NCBI GenBank assembly: GCA_965208015.1
Contig: OZ242309.1
Location: 434,001 to 498,000 of the forward strand
Direction: 5' to 3'
DNA: 64,000 nucleotides
DNA from: Bin87 sp965208015
GTDB lineage: Bacteria; Chloroflexota; Dehalococcoidia; Lucifugimonadales; UBA3495
Each line of letters opens with the position of its first letter. Within the stretch, counting starts at the first letter, position 1. Below, piece by piece: positions 1 through 8,596 of this stretch. Below the pieces are notes generated by a model. It did no database searches, was not told the DNA's origin, and was given only the letters and a program-made list of their open reading frames with translations. Both the position numbers and the translations under genes were made by a program.

Positions 1-186
1 GAAGGCGCGGGCCGCCAGCTGGCCGAGGATATCGACGCGCCGTTCCTGGGCAGCATGTCCCTCAATTCGTCCTACCGGGACACCAGCAGGCCGACGGTAC
101 TGGTGGACGATACGGTCAGCGGTGAGTACGCCTCCGTGGCCGACGAACTGCGCCGCAGCCTGAAAGCCTTCGGCCGGGAAGCCTGA
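1..186 (+). CDS. Mrp/NBP35-family P-loop ATPase, C-terminal end (partial)
   Basis: Only the last 61 codons are inside the window; the frame is open from base 1 to TGA at 184-186. The visible end (GRQLAEDIDAPFLGSM, then VSGEYASVADELRRSL) has the layout of the C-terminal part of Mrp/ApbC proteins, where a short G-x-LAE-x-x-x-PFLG strand region precedes a helical tail. Family members are cytosolic ATPases that bind and deliver iron-sulfur clusters. The nucleotide-binding half lies upstream of the window, so its motifs cannot be checked. The hicA-like gene starts 29 bases downstream on the same strand. Confidence 0.7.
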   Translation, partial: EGAGRQLAEDIDAPFLGSMSLNSSYRDTSRPTVLVDDTVSGEYASVADELRRSLKAFGREA

Positions 187-215
187 AGTCGCCCCGGGCT
201 TGGTAAGAGATTGAG

Positions 216-479
216 TTGCGGCCGCGCTCGCGACTGCTGCAAAGGATCCTCTCGGGCCGGTCGGATGCGAATATCCGATTCAACGACTTGCTGGTCCTGC
301 TCCGGCACATGGGCTTCGACGAGCGTGTACGCGGCAGCCACCATGTCTTTCGAAGGGCTGACGTGCCCAGAAGAATAAATCTGCAACGCTACGGGAGCCA
401 GGCCGAAGCTTATCAAGTGCGGCAAGTGCGAGAGATCATCCTACAGTACGGGTTGCACGAATCCGAGGACGGCGGCTGA
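216..479 (+). CDS. hicA: HicA-family mRNA interferase toxin (locus 1)
   Basis: A product of 87 residues with the HicA double-stranded-RNA-binding-like fold signature: RFNDLLVLLRHMGF, then the RGSHHVF segment holding the catalytic-type histidine, then a C-terminal helix VRQVREIILQYGL. HicA toxins cleave mRNA and are neutralised by HicB. The first 18 or so residues have no counterpart in the family and the frame opens with TTG at 216 without a clear ribosome site, so the true start may be further in. The stop TGA overlaps the ATG of the next gene by one base, the usual translational coupling of these pairs. Toxin-first order is the common one. Confidence 0.75.
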   Translation: MRPRSRLLQRILSGRSDANIRFNDLLVLLRHMGFDERVRGSHHVFRRADVPRRINLQRYGSQAEAYQVRQVREIILQYGLHESEDGG

Positions 480-733
480 TGCGCAAGTATGAAATCGCCA
501 TATTCTGGAGCGACGAAGACGACCTGTACATCGCTTATGCGCCGGAACTTCCGGGTTGCATGGCCCATGGCGACTCTTATGAAGACGCGCTTAAGAGCAT
601 TACGGAGGCGATGGAACTCTGGCTTGAAGTAGCCGATGAATTCGGGGACCCGGTCCCGGAACCCAAGGTCAACCGGATAACCTTCGACATCCACAAGACT
701 GCGCCAGAATTGCCAGCCATTGCGGGCGCATGA
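479..733 (+). CDS. hicB: HicB-family antitoxin (locus 1)
   Basis: An 84-residue protein with the HicB partial RNase H fold: IAIFWSDEDDLYIAYAPELPGCMAHGDSYEDALKSI, the E-L-PGC turn and A-x-H/x-GD-x-Y-E-x-AL helix being typical. It should bind and inactivate the HicA encoded immediately before it. It is shorter than E. coli-type HicB because the C-terminal DNA-binding domain is missing, so autoregulation by this protein alone is doubtful. It starts at the ATG sharing its first base with the toxin stop. It converges on accDA, whose stop lies 13 bases further on. Confidence 0.78.
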   Translation: MRKYEIAIFWSDEDDLYIAYAPELPGCMAHGDSYEDALKSITEAMELWLEVADEFGDPVPEPKVNRITFDIHKTAPELPAIAGA

Positions 734-746
734 CCACTGCCCAACC

Positions 747-2591
747 CTACGATGCGCGCCGTTCCATTCCCTCTTCCAGCGCCGGAAAGGGTACGAAAGG
801 CGACCCGGGCAATTCATTCGGCGGCGGACCGTCGATGGCATGCATCCTGAGGAGCGCCGCAACCTCCTGTTGGATGGCTTCCTGAGCGAAGGGGTTGAGT
901 TCGCCCATCTGGCGGAACTTCCGGTACCGTTGCTTGACGAGCTTGCCGGTGGAAACGCGGCTGGCCTCGGCCAGATGCTTGTAGATGGAATATTCCAGCC
1001 CTTCCACAGCCTGGCGCGGGTCGAGGTGGGCGCCGCCGGCGGGTTCGGGCACGACCTGGTCGATAATGCCAAGTTCCTGGCAGTCTCGAGCGGTGAGCAT
1101 GAGCGCCTCGGCGGCCTCGCGAGTGAGGTAACGTTCGCGCCGAGGGCCACCCACCGCGTGGTGCAGCGAAATCGGCGAGTAGATCGCGTACTGCTGCATC
1201 AGGATGCGGTCGGAAAGGCTCAACGCCAGGGCTGCCTCGTTGCCGGCCTCGCCGATGATCACGGAAACGACCGGGGTTTCTGCCTCGATCATCATTGACA
1301 GGCTGCGGGCGATAGCGTTGCCCACACCGTGCTCCTCGGATTCAAGCCGGGGATCAGCGCCCTGGGAATCAATTAAGGTGACCAGGGGCAGGTTAAACCT
1401 GGCGGCCAAGCTGATGATGCGTTGCGCTTTGCGCAGCCCGTCCGGGTGGACGTGATACCGGCTGCGGTCAGTATCGTGGGAGTGGATCCGCTGCTGTCCG
1501 ATGACGGCAACGGGATGTCCGCGCAGCAGGCCGATGCCGCCTACCACGGTCCGGTCGTCGCTGCTGACCCGGTCGCCGCAAATCTCGAAGAAATCGTCGA
1601 GGATGTGGCGCATGTAGTAGAGGGCATCGGGCCGCTCGTCATGCGTGGCGGCCTCCACTGATTCCCAGGTCTCAGTGTCTTCGGCGGCTGGAGCCTGCAG
1701 GCGGGAGACGGCGCGGCGGCCCAGGCGGATCGCTTCCGGCTCTGCCAGCAGGGCAAGCAATTGGCTGACCCGCGATTGCAGTTGCTCGCGGTCAACCACG
1801 TTGTCCAGAAGGCCCCGGCGAAGATGATACTCGGCTGTGTGTACGTCCGGCGGGACCTGTCGCTCCGTCGCCTCGATCATGGTGCGGATGGGAGAGAGCC
1901 CCACTACCGAGCCGGGTTCGGCGATGATGACGTCAGCGAGATTTGCGAAACTGCCATAGGCCTGCCCCGTGGAAGGATTGGCCAGCACGGCGATAAACGG
2001 CATCGACGCTTCCCGGAGTTTGTTCGCGGCGGTGACGGTCTTGGCCATCTGCATCAGCGACAGGACACCTTCCTGGGTCCGGGTTCCACCGCCGGTAACC
2101 AGCGCGACGACGGGAAGGTCCCGACGGGCGGCGTGTTCGAAAGCCAGGGCGACCTTTTCGCCAACCACGCTACTCATGCTGCCGCCCATGAAGCCGTAGT
2201 CCAGGACGACAAGCATCACGTTCCGGCCGTCGATTTTGCAGGTTCCGGTGACTGCGGCCTCAGTCAGGCCGGTGCGGTCCTGGCTCTGGGTGATCTGGTC
2301 GTCATAAGTGGTGCGGTTCGAGAATGCCAAAGGCGCGACGGAGCGCACGTAGCGGTTGTGCTCGCGAAAGGTGCGACGATCCGCCAGCAGCTCGATCCGT
2401 TCACGGGCCGACAGTGTGTAGTGGAAACGGCAGAACGGGCAAACCCGGTAATCGAGGTAGGCCTTGGAATCGCTGATCGATTCGTGGCAGTACAGGCAAT
2501 GGTCATGCATTGCAGACAAGTACATCTCCTCCAGCTCGTCCCCGTCGCTGAAGAGGTGCACTAGGAAGTTGGTCAGATTGCGGACCGGCAC
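747..2591 (-). CDS. accDA: Fused acetyl-CoA carboxylase carboxyltransferase, beta (AccD) plus alpha (AccA)
   Basis: One 614-residue chain carrying both carboxyltransferase halves. Residues ~29-300 are AccD-like: a four-cysteine zinc ribbon (C32, C35, C51, C54), the ARERIELL segment, and GTRTQEGVLSLMQMAKT. Residues ~320-600 are AccA-like (HILDDFFEICGDR, HPDGLRKAQRI, IIDQVVPEPAGGAH). Together they transfer carboxyl from carboxybiotin to acetyl-CoA in the cytosol, the first step of fatty acid synthesis. Start is GTG at 2591 behind AAAGGAGAGG. The normally near-invariant AccA loop GEGGSGGA reads GEAGNEAA here, and AccD GFAGPR reads GLSPIR, so substrate or activity may differ from the textbook enzyme. 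Biotin carboxylase and carrier genes are not in this window. Confidence 0.85.
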   Translation of the reverse strand: MPVRNLTNFLVHLFSDGDELEEMYLSAMHDHCLYCHESISDSKAYLDYRVCPFCRFHYTLSARERIELLADRRTFREHNRYVRSVAPLAFSNRTTYDDQITQSQDRTGLTEAAVTGTCKIDGRNVMLVVLDYGFMGGSMSSVVGEKVALAFEHAARRDLPVVALVTGGGTRTQEGVLSLMQMAKTVTAANKLREASMPFIAVLANPSTGQAYGSFANLADVIIAEPGSVVGLSPIRTMIEATERQVPPDVHTAEYHLRRGLLDNVVDREQLQSRVSQLLALLAEPEAIRLGRRAVSRLQAPAAEDTETWESVEAATHDERPDALYYMRHILDDFFEICGDRVSSDDRTVVGGIGLLRGHPVAVIGQQRIHSHDTDRSRYHVHPDGLRKAQRIISLAARFNLPLVTLIDSQGADPRLESEEHGVGNAIARSLSMMIEAETPVVSVIIGEAGNEAALALSLSDRILMQQYAIYSPISLHHAVGGPRRERYLTREAAEALMLTARDCQELGIIDQVVPEPAGGAHLDPRQAVEGLEYSIYKHLAEASRVSTGKLVKQRYRKFRQMGELNPFAQEAIQQEVAALLRMHAIDGPPPNELPGSPFVPFPALEEGMERRAS

Positions 2592-2829
2592 CTAAACCTC
2601 TCCTTTAGTTGCCGAAAAAGCTGATGGCGGTGCGAGGCGAATTCAGTCGGCTTTTGCACGCCCTAAGTCCGTTCCAGTTACATCTCTATTTTACACAATA
2701 GCAATTTCGTCGAACCCCGGAATGTGGGATCGAATCCAGAGAGATCATGCGCCGCGCGACACGGGCTCACACTCGGCAGCCGTGGTCTCCTTGTCAAACT
2801 CGAGGCCGGCGTCGGTTTGCCGATGCGCA

Positions 2830-4374
2830 TCAGGAGGTATCGGCGCCGGTGGGTTGAGGATCGAACCGGATGAAAGTGGCGGCAACCTCCCCCGCTTCCG
2901 GGCGCACGGCGGCCCAATCGGCGATACGGCTCCCGACGATCCACGCGATGCCGCGAGGCGTGACCACCAGCGGCATCCGCTCGCGCCAATGCCGGGGGAT
3001 CCGGGCATCAGTGAAAATGTCCTGAAGCTTGCGGTTGCCGGTCATACCCAGCGGTTGCATACGGTCGCCGGGTTGCCAGGTGCGTACCGTCGCGCCTTCT
3101 GCAAGCGCCCCGGAGGAGAGGTAGACGGTCAGCGGGTTTCCCGTGTCCAGGGAGGTTGCGGGACCAACTCGCACGGACTCGGCCGACACTTCCCAACCGT
3201 CGCGCCGGGTGACAGCGACGGCGATGGGTCCCCAGGGAAGGGTGAGCCGGAACTCGCGGACAGGCTCGGGGTACGGGCAGTCGTCGCCCTGACCGGGACC
3301 GCTGAGGGTGGCCCACCGGGCGTCTGCGACGAACCGGAAACCGCGGGGTAGTTGGATGACCTTACCCGAACCGAGGTCAGAGGCGGCATTGGACATGGCC
3401 GTCAGGTGCCGCTCGGTGAGGCGGTGTTCCTGTCCGGTTACGGCAACCCAAGCGCGGCGCAGGATAATGTGCCGGAGGGCCGGGTGTGTTTCCGCGAGGC
3501 CATTCCGGTCCAGACGCAGGGCGCCGGAATCAAGCGCGTATCCTGGGACCACTTGGGGCCAAAGGAGGTCCGCCTGCTCCTCCATGTAATCGACCTGCGC
3601 CGCCGCGGTGCGGGAAATCCGGCCCAAAGCGTCGGCGATCCGCGGGTTCAACTGCTCTTTCAAGGTGGGCATGATGTCGAGGCGGACACGATTGCGTGCG
3701 AAGTCGCGCATGTAGTTGGTGCTGTCGTCCCGGTAATCGATCCCGTGGTTTCTACAGTACGAAATGGTGTGGCGCCTGGTGAGCTCAATGAGCGGCCGCC
3801 AGACCTGCAAATCTGCATCGAGTGAGCGATGGTCAGTCAGGGAGGTCGGGTACGGCCACGGGTCCAGTTCGCTCATGCCGCGCAGACCGTGCAGGCCGCT
3901 GCCGCGCGCCACGTGGAGCAGCACGGTTTCGGCCAGGTCGTCGGCGGTGTGGCCCACGGCGACCAACCGGGCGCCCACCTGCCGGGCGACCCGGGCCAGA
4001 AACTCGTACCTGACGTCCCGGGCGGCCTGTTCGAAGGAGCTGACTCCGTTCTCGCGTTGATACGCGGCCACGTCGACTTCTTCGATGACGCAGTCCGGCC
4101 ACATGCGCCGGACGAAATCGGCGTCGTCACGGGTTTCCTGCCCGCGGAAGTCGTGCATTAGGTGGGCGGGCTGCACCTTGAAGCTGAAGCGTGTGTCCTT
4201 GGCGGCTATCCTGAGCACTCGCATCAGAGCGCATGAGTCGGGGCCGCCGGATACGCCGGCGACCACCACGTCCGCCGGCCCCAGCCCGGCCCGCCGCGCA
4301 CTTGTCAATGCCGTAGTGTACATCCGCATCGCCGGCCAGAATCCACGATCGTTCCGCCGTTTGTTGCGACCCAT
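2830..4374 (-). CDS. tilS: tRNA(Ile)-lysidine synthetase
   Basis: A 514-residue ATP-dependent enzyme that turns cytidine 34 of the CAU-anticodon tRNA-Ile into lysidine, so it reads AUA. The PP-loop SGGPDS is at residues 42-47, followed by the family segments HDFRGQETRDDADFV, VAVGHTADDLAETVLLHVARGSG and DYRDDSTNYMRDFARNRVR, and a C-terminal TilS domain (TWQPGDRMQPLGM, KLQDIFTDARIPR, WIVGSRIADW). The frame stays open upstream to 4662 but that part overlaps the phosphatase gene and is low-quality sequence. ATG at 4374 follows a GGGAG site that overlaps the preceding stop and lies 13 bases behind it. Last gene of a three-gene leftward operon. Confidence 0.92.
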   Translation of the reverse strand: MGRNKRRNDRGFWPAMRMYTTALTSARRAGLGPADVVVAGVSGGPDSCALMRVLRIAAKDTRFSFKVQPAHLMHDFRGQETRDDADFVRRMWPDCVIEEVDVAAYQRENGVSSFEQAARDVRYEFLARVARQVGARLVAVGHTADDLAETVLLHVARGSGLHGLRGMSELDPWPYPTSLTDHRSLDADLQVWRPLIELTRRHTISYCRNHGIDYRDDSTNYMRDFARNRVRLDIMPTLKEQLNPRIADALGRISRTAAAQVDYMEEQADLLWPQVVPGYALDSGALRLDRNGLAETHPALRHIILRRAWVAVTGQEHRLTERHLTAMSNAASDLGSGKVIQLPRGFRFVADARWATLSGPGQGDDCPYPEPVREFRLTLPWGPIAVAVTRRDGWEVSAESVRVGPATSLDTGNPLTVYLSSGALAEGATVRTWQPGDRMQPLGMTGNRKLQDIFTDARIPRHWRERMPLVVTPRGIAWIVGSRIADWAAVRPEAGEVAATFIRFDPQPTGADTS

Positions 4375-4387
4375 TGCGCCAGGCTCC

Positions 4388-5014
4388 CTAATACGACGTG
4401 CGGTTGGCGGGGGTGAGGTGGTCAACGGCGTTGAAGGTAGCCAGGCGTCGCCCGCGCCGCCCGGAGGTGATGGTGGTGCGGCTCCCCAGGGACAGGTCCA
4501 TGTGATTGATGTTGGCGAGGGGAAGGTCGATGACGGCGGCGACGATGCAGCGAATGGTGAAGTTGTGGGTGACAGCGATGATCGTGTCTTCGGCGTCGTG
4601 ACGTTCGTCCAGTTCCTCGATAGCCGCCATGGCGCGAAGTTGAACGTCGCCCAGGGATTCACCGCCGGGCATGGTGACGCTGCTCGCGTCGCGTCGCCAG
4701 CCCTGGTACAGATCGGGCCAGCCGTCGCGCATCTCCTGGACGGTCACGCCTTCCAGATCTCCCATGTCCATCTCGATGATGCGGGGTTCATCGGTCACGG
4801 GTAGACCGGACAGGTCGGCGATGGCGCCGGCGACGCCCCGGGCCCGGTGCAGCGGGCTGGAGTACACGGCCACCGGATTCCACGTGAGACTGGCCACCGC
4901 CAATTCACGGGCCTGGGCCCTTCCCCGGGGCGTGAGGGTCGAGTTGGTGGTGCCCTGCAGGCGACCCGACGCGTTGATGTCGGTCTCGCCGTGGCGGACC
5001 AGGTGCAGCTTCAT
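4388..5014 (-). CDS. Histidine phosphatase family protein (phosphoglycerate mutase-like)
   Basis: A 208-residue cytosolic protein of the histidine phosphatase superfamily. It begins with the RHGET motif, His8 being the phospho-acceptor; Arg7, Glu81 in EMDMGDLEG, and His150 in VTHNFTIR complete the catalytic pocket. Members act as cofactor-dependent mutases, alpha-ribazole or sugar phosphatases; the substrate cannot be told from sequence, though the length fits GpmB/CobC-like phosphatases. It is followed by tilS after 13 bases and preceded by the CNNM transporter after 4 bases, so the three are surely co-transcribed. Confidence 0.88.
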   Translation of the reverse strand: MKLHLVRHGETDINASGRLQGTTNSTLTPRGRAQARELAVASLTWNPVAVYSSPLHRARGVAGAIADLSGLPVTDEPRIIEMDMGDLEGVTVQEMRDGWPDLYQGWRRDASSVTMPGGESLGDVQLRAMAAIEELDERHDAEDTIIAVTHNFTIRCIVAAVIDLPLANINHMDLSLGSRTTITSGRRGRRLATFNAVDHLTPANRTSY

Positions 5015-5018
5015 TCGG

Positions 5019-6389
5019 TTAGTCCTCGGCCGGGGGGTAGACCACCCTCAGGCGCACCTGGTTCACGCGGACTCCTGCCATATCGGTGACGGTGATTTCC
5101 AGGTTGCCGGTCTTGACCGTGTCGTTTTCTCCGGGAATTTCGCCCAGTTCGTGCAGCACGAGGCCAGCGATGGTCTGATAGTCACCCTCGGGAACCTCGA
5201 TCCCCGCAGAATGGAGGCGGTCGTTGATCTCGATGATGGTCATGCCGCCGCCCAGGAGGTAAGCGCCGTCGGGCAGCTGAGCGATGTGGCTGTCGGCGGT
5301 CAGGGCTGGCGGGTCGTCGTCGACGACAGTGCCGACGATGACGCTGACGAGTTGCTTCATCGTGACCAGGCCCGCGATCCCGCCGTATTCGTTGGTCACC
5401 AGCATCATGGAAAGCCGCTTTTCCTGCATGGCGTCAAAGGCGTCTGACACGGTGACGGTTTCGGGGACGAAATCGACGGGGCGCATGGTTTCGGTGACCG
5501 AGTCCTGGGGACCGATTTCACCGCGACCCTGAGCGATGAGCACTTCTTTGTTGGACAATACGCCCAGAACGGTCTCCTGGCTGCCCTCGAAAACGGGGAA
5601 CCGGGTGTGGCTGTGCTCGGCGTAAAGGGCCAGGAATTCGTCGAGGGTAGTGTCTTTTTCTATCCAGATGATCTCTGTGCGCGGCGTCATGATTTCGCTG
5701 AGCCGGCGGTCGCGGAAGTTGAACACCCGATGGAGACGCTCGGCTTCGTCGGATTCCACCGCTCCCTGCTGACTGGACAGGTCGATCATCATCCGCAGTT
5801 CGCCTTCGGTGAACGTGGTTTGCCAACCGTCGGATGAAGTGCCCAGGGCCTTGTAGATGAGGCGCGGGACCACGGTGAAGAGGTAGATGAACGGAGTGCT
5901 CAGCAGCATCATCCAGCGAACGGGATAGGCCGCCGCCAGGGACCAACGCTCCGAGTAGGTTGCCGCCAGAGTTTTGGGCGTGATCTCACCGAAGATGGAG
6001 ATCGTCACCGTGAGGATCAGGGTGGTCAGCAACGCTGCTGAGCCGGCGTCCTGGATCAGGTCGGCAGCCAGGGCGGTGCCCAGAGCCGTGGCGAAGATGG
6101 TGAAGGCGTTCTGGCTCAGGAGAATGGTGGCGAAGAACTTTTCGTGTTGCGACAGAACATGGTTTACCGCGCGGGCGGCGGCGTTGCCCTGGCCGGCCAG
6201 GTACTGGATCCGGATCTTGTTGACCGCGACTAATGCCGCCTCGGCGCTGGTGAAGAACATTACTCCCAGGAAACTGAGCGCCAGCAACGATAGCTGCAAG
6301 CTCCAGGGCATGGATAATCCGCCGGAGGTTTCCCCCACCTGCAACAAGACGGAGCCAATCGATAAACCGTCGGGCGCGATGTCCATCAT
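5019..6389 (-). CDS. CNNM/CorC-type transporter (DUF21, CBS pair, CorC-HlyC domain)
   Basis: A 456-residue membrane protein of the hemolysin C/CNNM family, implicated in magnesium or cobalt efflux. Residues ~25-200 form the DUF21 membrane domain with four hydrophobic segments and the hallmark SAEAALVAVNKIRI and FGEITPKTLA motifs. Residues ~225-345 hold two CBS motifs (IMTPRTEIIWI, TRFPVFEGS, VLGVLSNKEVL, LVTNEYGGIAGLVT), and the C-terminal ~85 residues are the CorC/HlyC domain (GDYQTIAGLVLHELGEIPG). Start ATG-ATG at 6389 is preceded by AGGAGGA at a slightly long spacing. First gene of the operon with the phosphatase and tilS. Confidence 0.9.
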   Translation of the reverse strand: MMDIAPDGLSIGSVLLQVGETSGGLSMPWSLQLSLLALSFLGVMFFTSAEAALVAVNKIRIQYLAGQGNAAARAVNHVLSQHEKFFATILLSQNAFTIFATALGTALAADLIQDAGSAALLTTLILTVTISIFGEITPKTLAATYSERWSLAAAYPVRWMMLLSTPFIYLFTVVPRLIYKALGTSSDGWQTTFTEGELRMMIDLSSQQGAVESDEAERLHRVFNFRDRRLSEIMTPRTEIIWIEKDTTLDEFLALYAEHSHTRFPVFEGSQETVLGVLSNKEVLIAQGRGEIGPQDSVTETMRPVDFVPETVTVSDAFDAMQEKRLSMMLVTNEYGGIAGLVTMKQLVSVIVGTVVDDDPPALTADSHIAQLPDGAYLLGGGMTIIEINDRLHSAGIEVPEGDYQTIAGLVLHELGEIPGENDTVKTGNLEITVTDMAGVRVNQVRLRVVYPPAED

Positions 6390-6527
6390 CTGGATGCTAT
6401 TCCTCCTGGCGATCCCGAAGTAGTATTCGTCCAGCGCACGGGTCTCGCCTGATTTTGATTATCATTAGGAAGGATAGCATCGCCTGAAATCCCGCGCAAA
6501 GCCGACCGTCGCCGATTTACCAGTTGA

Positions 6528-6533
6528 TATAAT
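6528..6533 (+). promoter_or_regulatory. -10 element of the tsaD promoter
   Basis: A perfect TATAAT lies at 6528-6533, with no convincing -35 hexamer at the usual distance. Transcription would begin near 6540, which favours the ATG at 6567 over the upstream in-frame GTG at 6537 as the tsaD start. Confidence 0.5.
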
Positions 6534-6566
6534 ACCGTGGCGCATTCATTTGGAAACGGACGAGCC

Positions 6567-7640
6567 ATGTTGATTCTGGGCATAGAAACGTCTTGCGACG
6601 AAACTGCGGTTGGGATTGTGGAAGATGGTCGGGGTTTGCGCGCCAACGCCATTGCCTCCCAGGCGGCGCTGCATGCCGCACACGGTGGGGTTGTGCCCGA
6701 ACTGGCCTCGCGGCAGCACATCCGCGACATGGAACCGACCCTGCGCCGGGCGCTGGCCGATGCCGGCGTAACGCTGGAAGACATCGATGCGGTGGCGGTC
6801 ACCCATGGGCCCGGCTTGGCCGGCGCGCTGATCAGCGGGGTCAACACCGCGAAATCCCTGGCGCTGACACTGGACGTTCCGTTGCTGGGAGTCAATCACC
6901 TCGAGGGTCACGTATATGCGGCCTGGCTGGTTCCCGGCGATGCATCACCGGCGGAGGAACCGGGATTTCCGCTGGCGTGCCTGGTGGCTTCGGGTGGCCA
7001 TACGGACCTGATCCTGATGGAAGGGCACGGCGACTATCGCCTGGTCGGGCGGACGCGAGACGACGCGGCTGGAGAGGCTTTCGACAAGGCGGCGCGGGTC
7101 CTGGGACTGGGGTTCCCCGGAGGCCCGGAAATCCAAAAAGCCGCTGAGTCGCTGGCGGACTTCTTCGAGGATGGCGAGCCCTTCGCGCCGGCAGCGACGC
7201 CGCTGCCGCGGGCGTGGATGCGCGACACGTTCGACTTCAGTTTCAGCGGCGTGAAAACGGCCTTGCTGCACCGGGCGCAGGATGTGGGTCTGTATCCGCA
7301 GCCTGAGGAGGCGAACGCCGACGTTGACCGACTGGTGGCAAACCTGGCGCATCAGTTTCAGGAGTCGCTGGTGGATGTGATGATCGCCAAGCTGCTGGCA
7401 ATGGCCGATCGGTACAAGGCCCGGGGACTGGTGTTGGGAGGGGGGGTGACGGCAAACGCTCGCCTCAGGCTAAGGGTGCTGGCGGAGTCGCCGGTGCCGG
7501 CGATCATACCGGCGCCGGTGCTGTGTACCGACAACGGGGCGATGATCGCGGCCGGAGCGTTCTACCAGATGCAACGGGGTGAGGTCGCAGACCTGGCGCT
7601 GGACGTGGACCCGTCGCTGCCTTTTGGCGTGCCGGCGTAG
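6567..7640 (+). CDS. tsaD: tRNA N6-adenosine threonylcarbamoyltransferase
   Basis: A 357-residue enzyme that transfers threonylcarbamoyl to A37 of ANN-decoding tRNAs. It begins directly with ILGIETSCDET, the family's N-terminus, and shows VPELASRQH, THGPGLAGALISG, the iron-ligand HLEGH at residues 111-115, LVASGGHTDL, KAARVLGLGFPGGPEI, FDFSFSGVKTA, LGGGVTANARLR and CTDNGAMIAAG. The frame is open back to a GTG at 6537, but that codon lies within the promoter region; ATG at 6567 is preceded only by a weak GGACGAG. Partner genes tsaB and tsaE are not in the window. Confidence 0.93.
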   Translation: MLILGIETSCDETAVGIVEDGRGLRANAIASQAALHAAHGGVVPELASRQHIRDMEPTLRRALADAGVTLEDIDAVAVTHGPGLAGALISGVNTAKSLALTLDVPLLGVNHLEGHVYAAWLVPGDASPAEEPGFPLACLVASGGHTDLILMEGHGDYRLVGRTRDDAAGEAFDKAARVLGLGFPGGPEIQKAAESLADFFEDGEPFAPAATPLPRAWMRDTFDFSFSGVKTALLHRAQDVGLYPQPEEANADVDRLVANLAHQFQESLVDVMIAKLLAMADRYKARGLVLGGGVTANARLRLRVLAESPVPAIIPAPVLCTDNGAMIAAGAFYQMQRGEVADLALDVDPSLPFGVPA

Positions 7641-7655
7641 CTCAAGACCCCCGCT

Positions 7656-8261
7656 TCAGGACTCCGCCGCGCTGACCTCGCGGACCGTTGGTTTTTCCGG
7701 ACCTGGAATGCATGGCGACCGTGACCGGAGGACAATGCCGGCGAAGGCCATGAGGTCAGCGGTGCCGGCGGTGCAAGGTGTCTCGACGTTCCAGTTGTAT
7801 CCGTCGATGCGGATCATGCTGCCGCCGGAGTCGGTCAGGCTGCGCCAGATGATCCAGCCCAGCAGCATGATGAGGACCATCAGCACGGCCGCCATGGCGT
7901 GCAGGTTGATGACCGGTATGACCACGTCGGGAAGGCGGTCGACCAGCCAATAGGCCAGCAGGAAATAAGCAACAACGCCGCCGGCCAACAGGGTTGCCCA
8001 CTGCTTCCAGGAGAGGCCGCGCCGGGCGTCGTTGCGCACGCTGACCGCGGTCAAGGTGTCGGCGGCGAACATCTGCACAACCCGGGTGGATCCTTCCTCT
8101 GTTACCGCGATGATCCGGCGGTTCGTCGCCACCAGCAGACGGCCGGAGGGCGTGGGTTCGGGCGTGAGGCCTTGTTCCGCGTCGAGGAACGCGGCCGCAT
8201 GTTCCTCTGGGAACAGTTCTACTCCCCGGACGTGGGATAGGAATGATGGGGCTTTACTCAT
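7656..8261 (-). CDS. Small membrane protein with N-terminal PH-like segment, function unknown
   Basis: A 201-residue protein I cannot assign. Residues ~25-80 look like a bacterial PH/GRAM-type beta domain (LLVATNRRIIAVTEEG), followed by two membrane segments: LLAGGVVAYFLLAYWLVDRL around 92-111 and AAVLMVLIMLLGWIIW around 123-139. A ~60-residue tail follows on the other side of the membrane. The two-helix topology with a PH-like head is common in uncharacterised bacterial membrane proteins. It converges on tsaD with 15 bases between the stops. Start ATG at 8261; no strong ribosome site. Confidence 0.6.
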   Translation of the reverse strand: MSKAPSFLSHVRGVELFPEEHAAAFLDAEQGLTPEPTPSGRLLVATNRRIIAVTEEGSTRVVQMFAADTLTAVSVRNDARRGLSWKQWATLLAGGVVAYFLLAYWLVDRLPDVVIPVINLHAMAAVLMVLIMLLGWIIWRSLTDSGGSMIRIDGYNWNVETPCTAGTADLMAFAGIVLRSRSPCIPGPEKPTVREVSAAES

Positions 8262-8596
8262 AGCGGGTCGCGACGACGTGCCTCAGCATCGAATCGTATC
8301 ACAGCGCAACAAAGCCAGTTTGGGTTGGGCGGAGAATCGTTAGCGAGTGACTGGAGTGAGATCTCAACCTCACATGGGCAAGATACTGACCACTCAGCTA
8401 TGGGGGTTCTCAGGGGGTGGTCATTTGCCGTGATACCCGGAAAAATTTGCACTTTTTGAAAAAATTCGATTAATTTCGCATTTCAGAAAGCAGGCACCGG
8501 CACAAGCCCATTTGTTAAATTCCCAGTCACGTTAGGGCGGGCACACCGAGCGTGGGCTAGGCACGCCTCTACGGATAGCGGATTCATAGTGGGTGA
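8262..8596. other. 335-base non-coding region ahead of rsmH
   Basis: No convincing gene on either strand. The second half (about 8437-8520) is AT-rich against a G+C-rich background and holds the candidate promoter listed next. A short dyad, GTGAG...CTCAC around the palindrome GAGATCTC, sits near 8356-8373. The mraZ gene that often precedes rsmH is absent. The divergent membrane-protein gene at 8261 presumably also takes its promoter from here. Confidence 0.5.
8447..8475 (+). promoter_or_regulatory. Candidate promoter for rsmH-ftsA-ftsZ
   Basis: TTGCAC at 8447-8452 and TTAATT at 8470-8475 are spaced by 17 bases in an A/T-rich tract. The match at -10 is only partial. It would give a leader of about 115 bases before rsmH. 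Confidence 0.3.

Noticed and set aside
2705..2740. tRNA T-loop-like stretches (GTCGAACCCCGG, GATCGAATCC)
   Set aside because: The flanking stems do not pair and no cloverleaf can be drawn on either strand.
4375..4662. N-terminal extension of tilS
   Set aside because: It overlaps the phosphatase gene in another frame and has no family sequence; ATG 4374 has a ribosome site.
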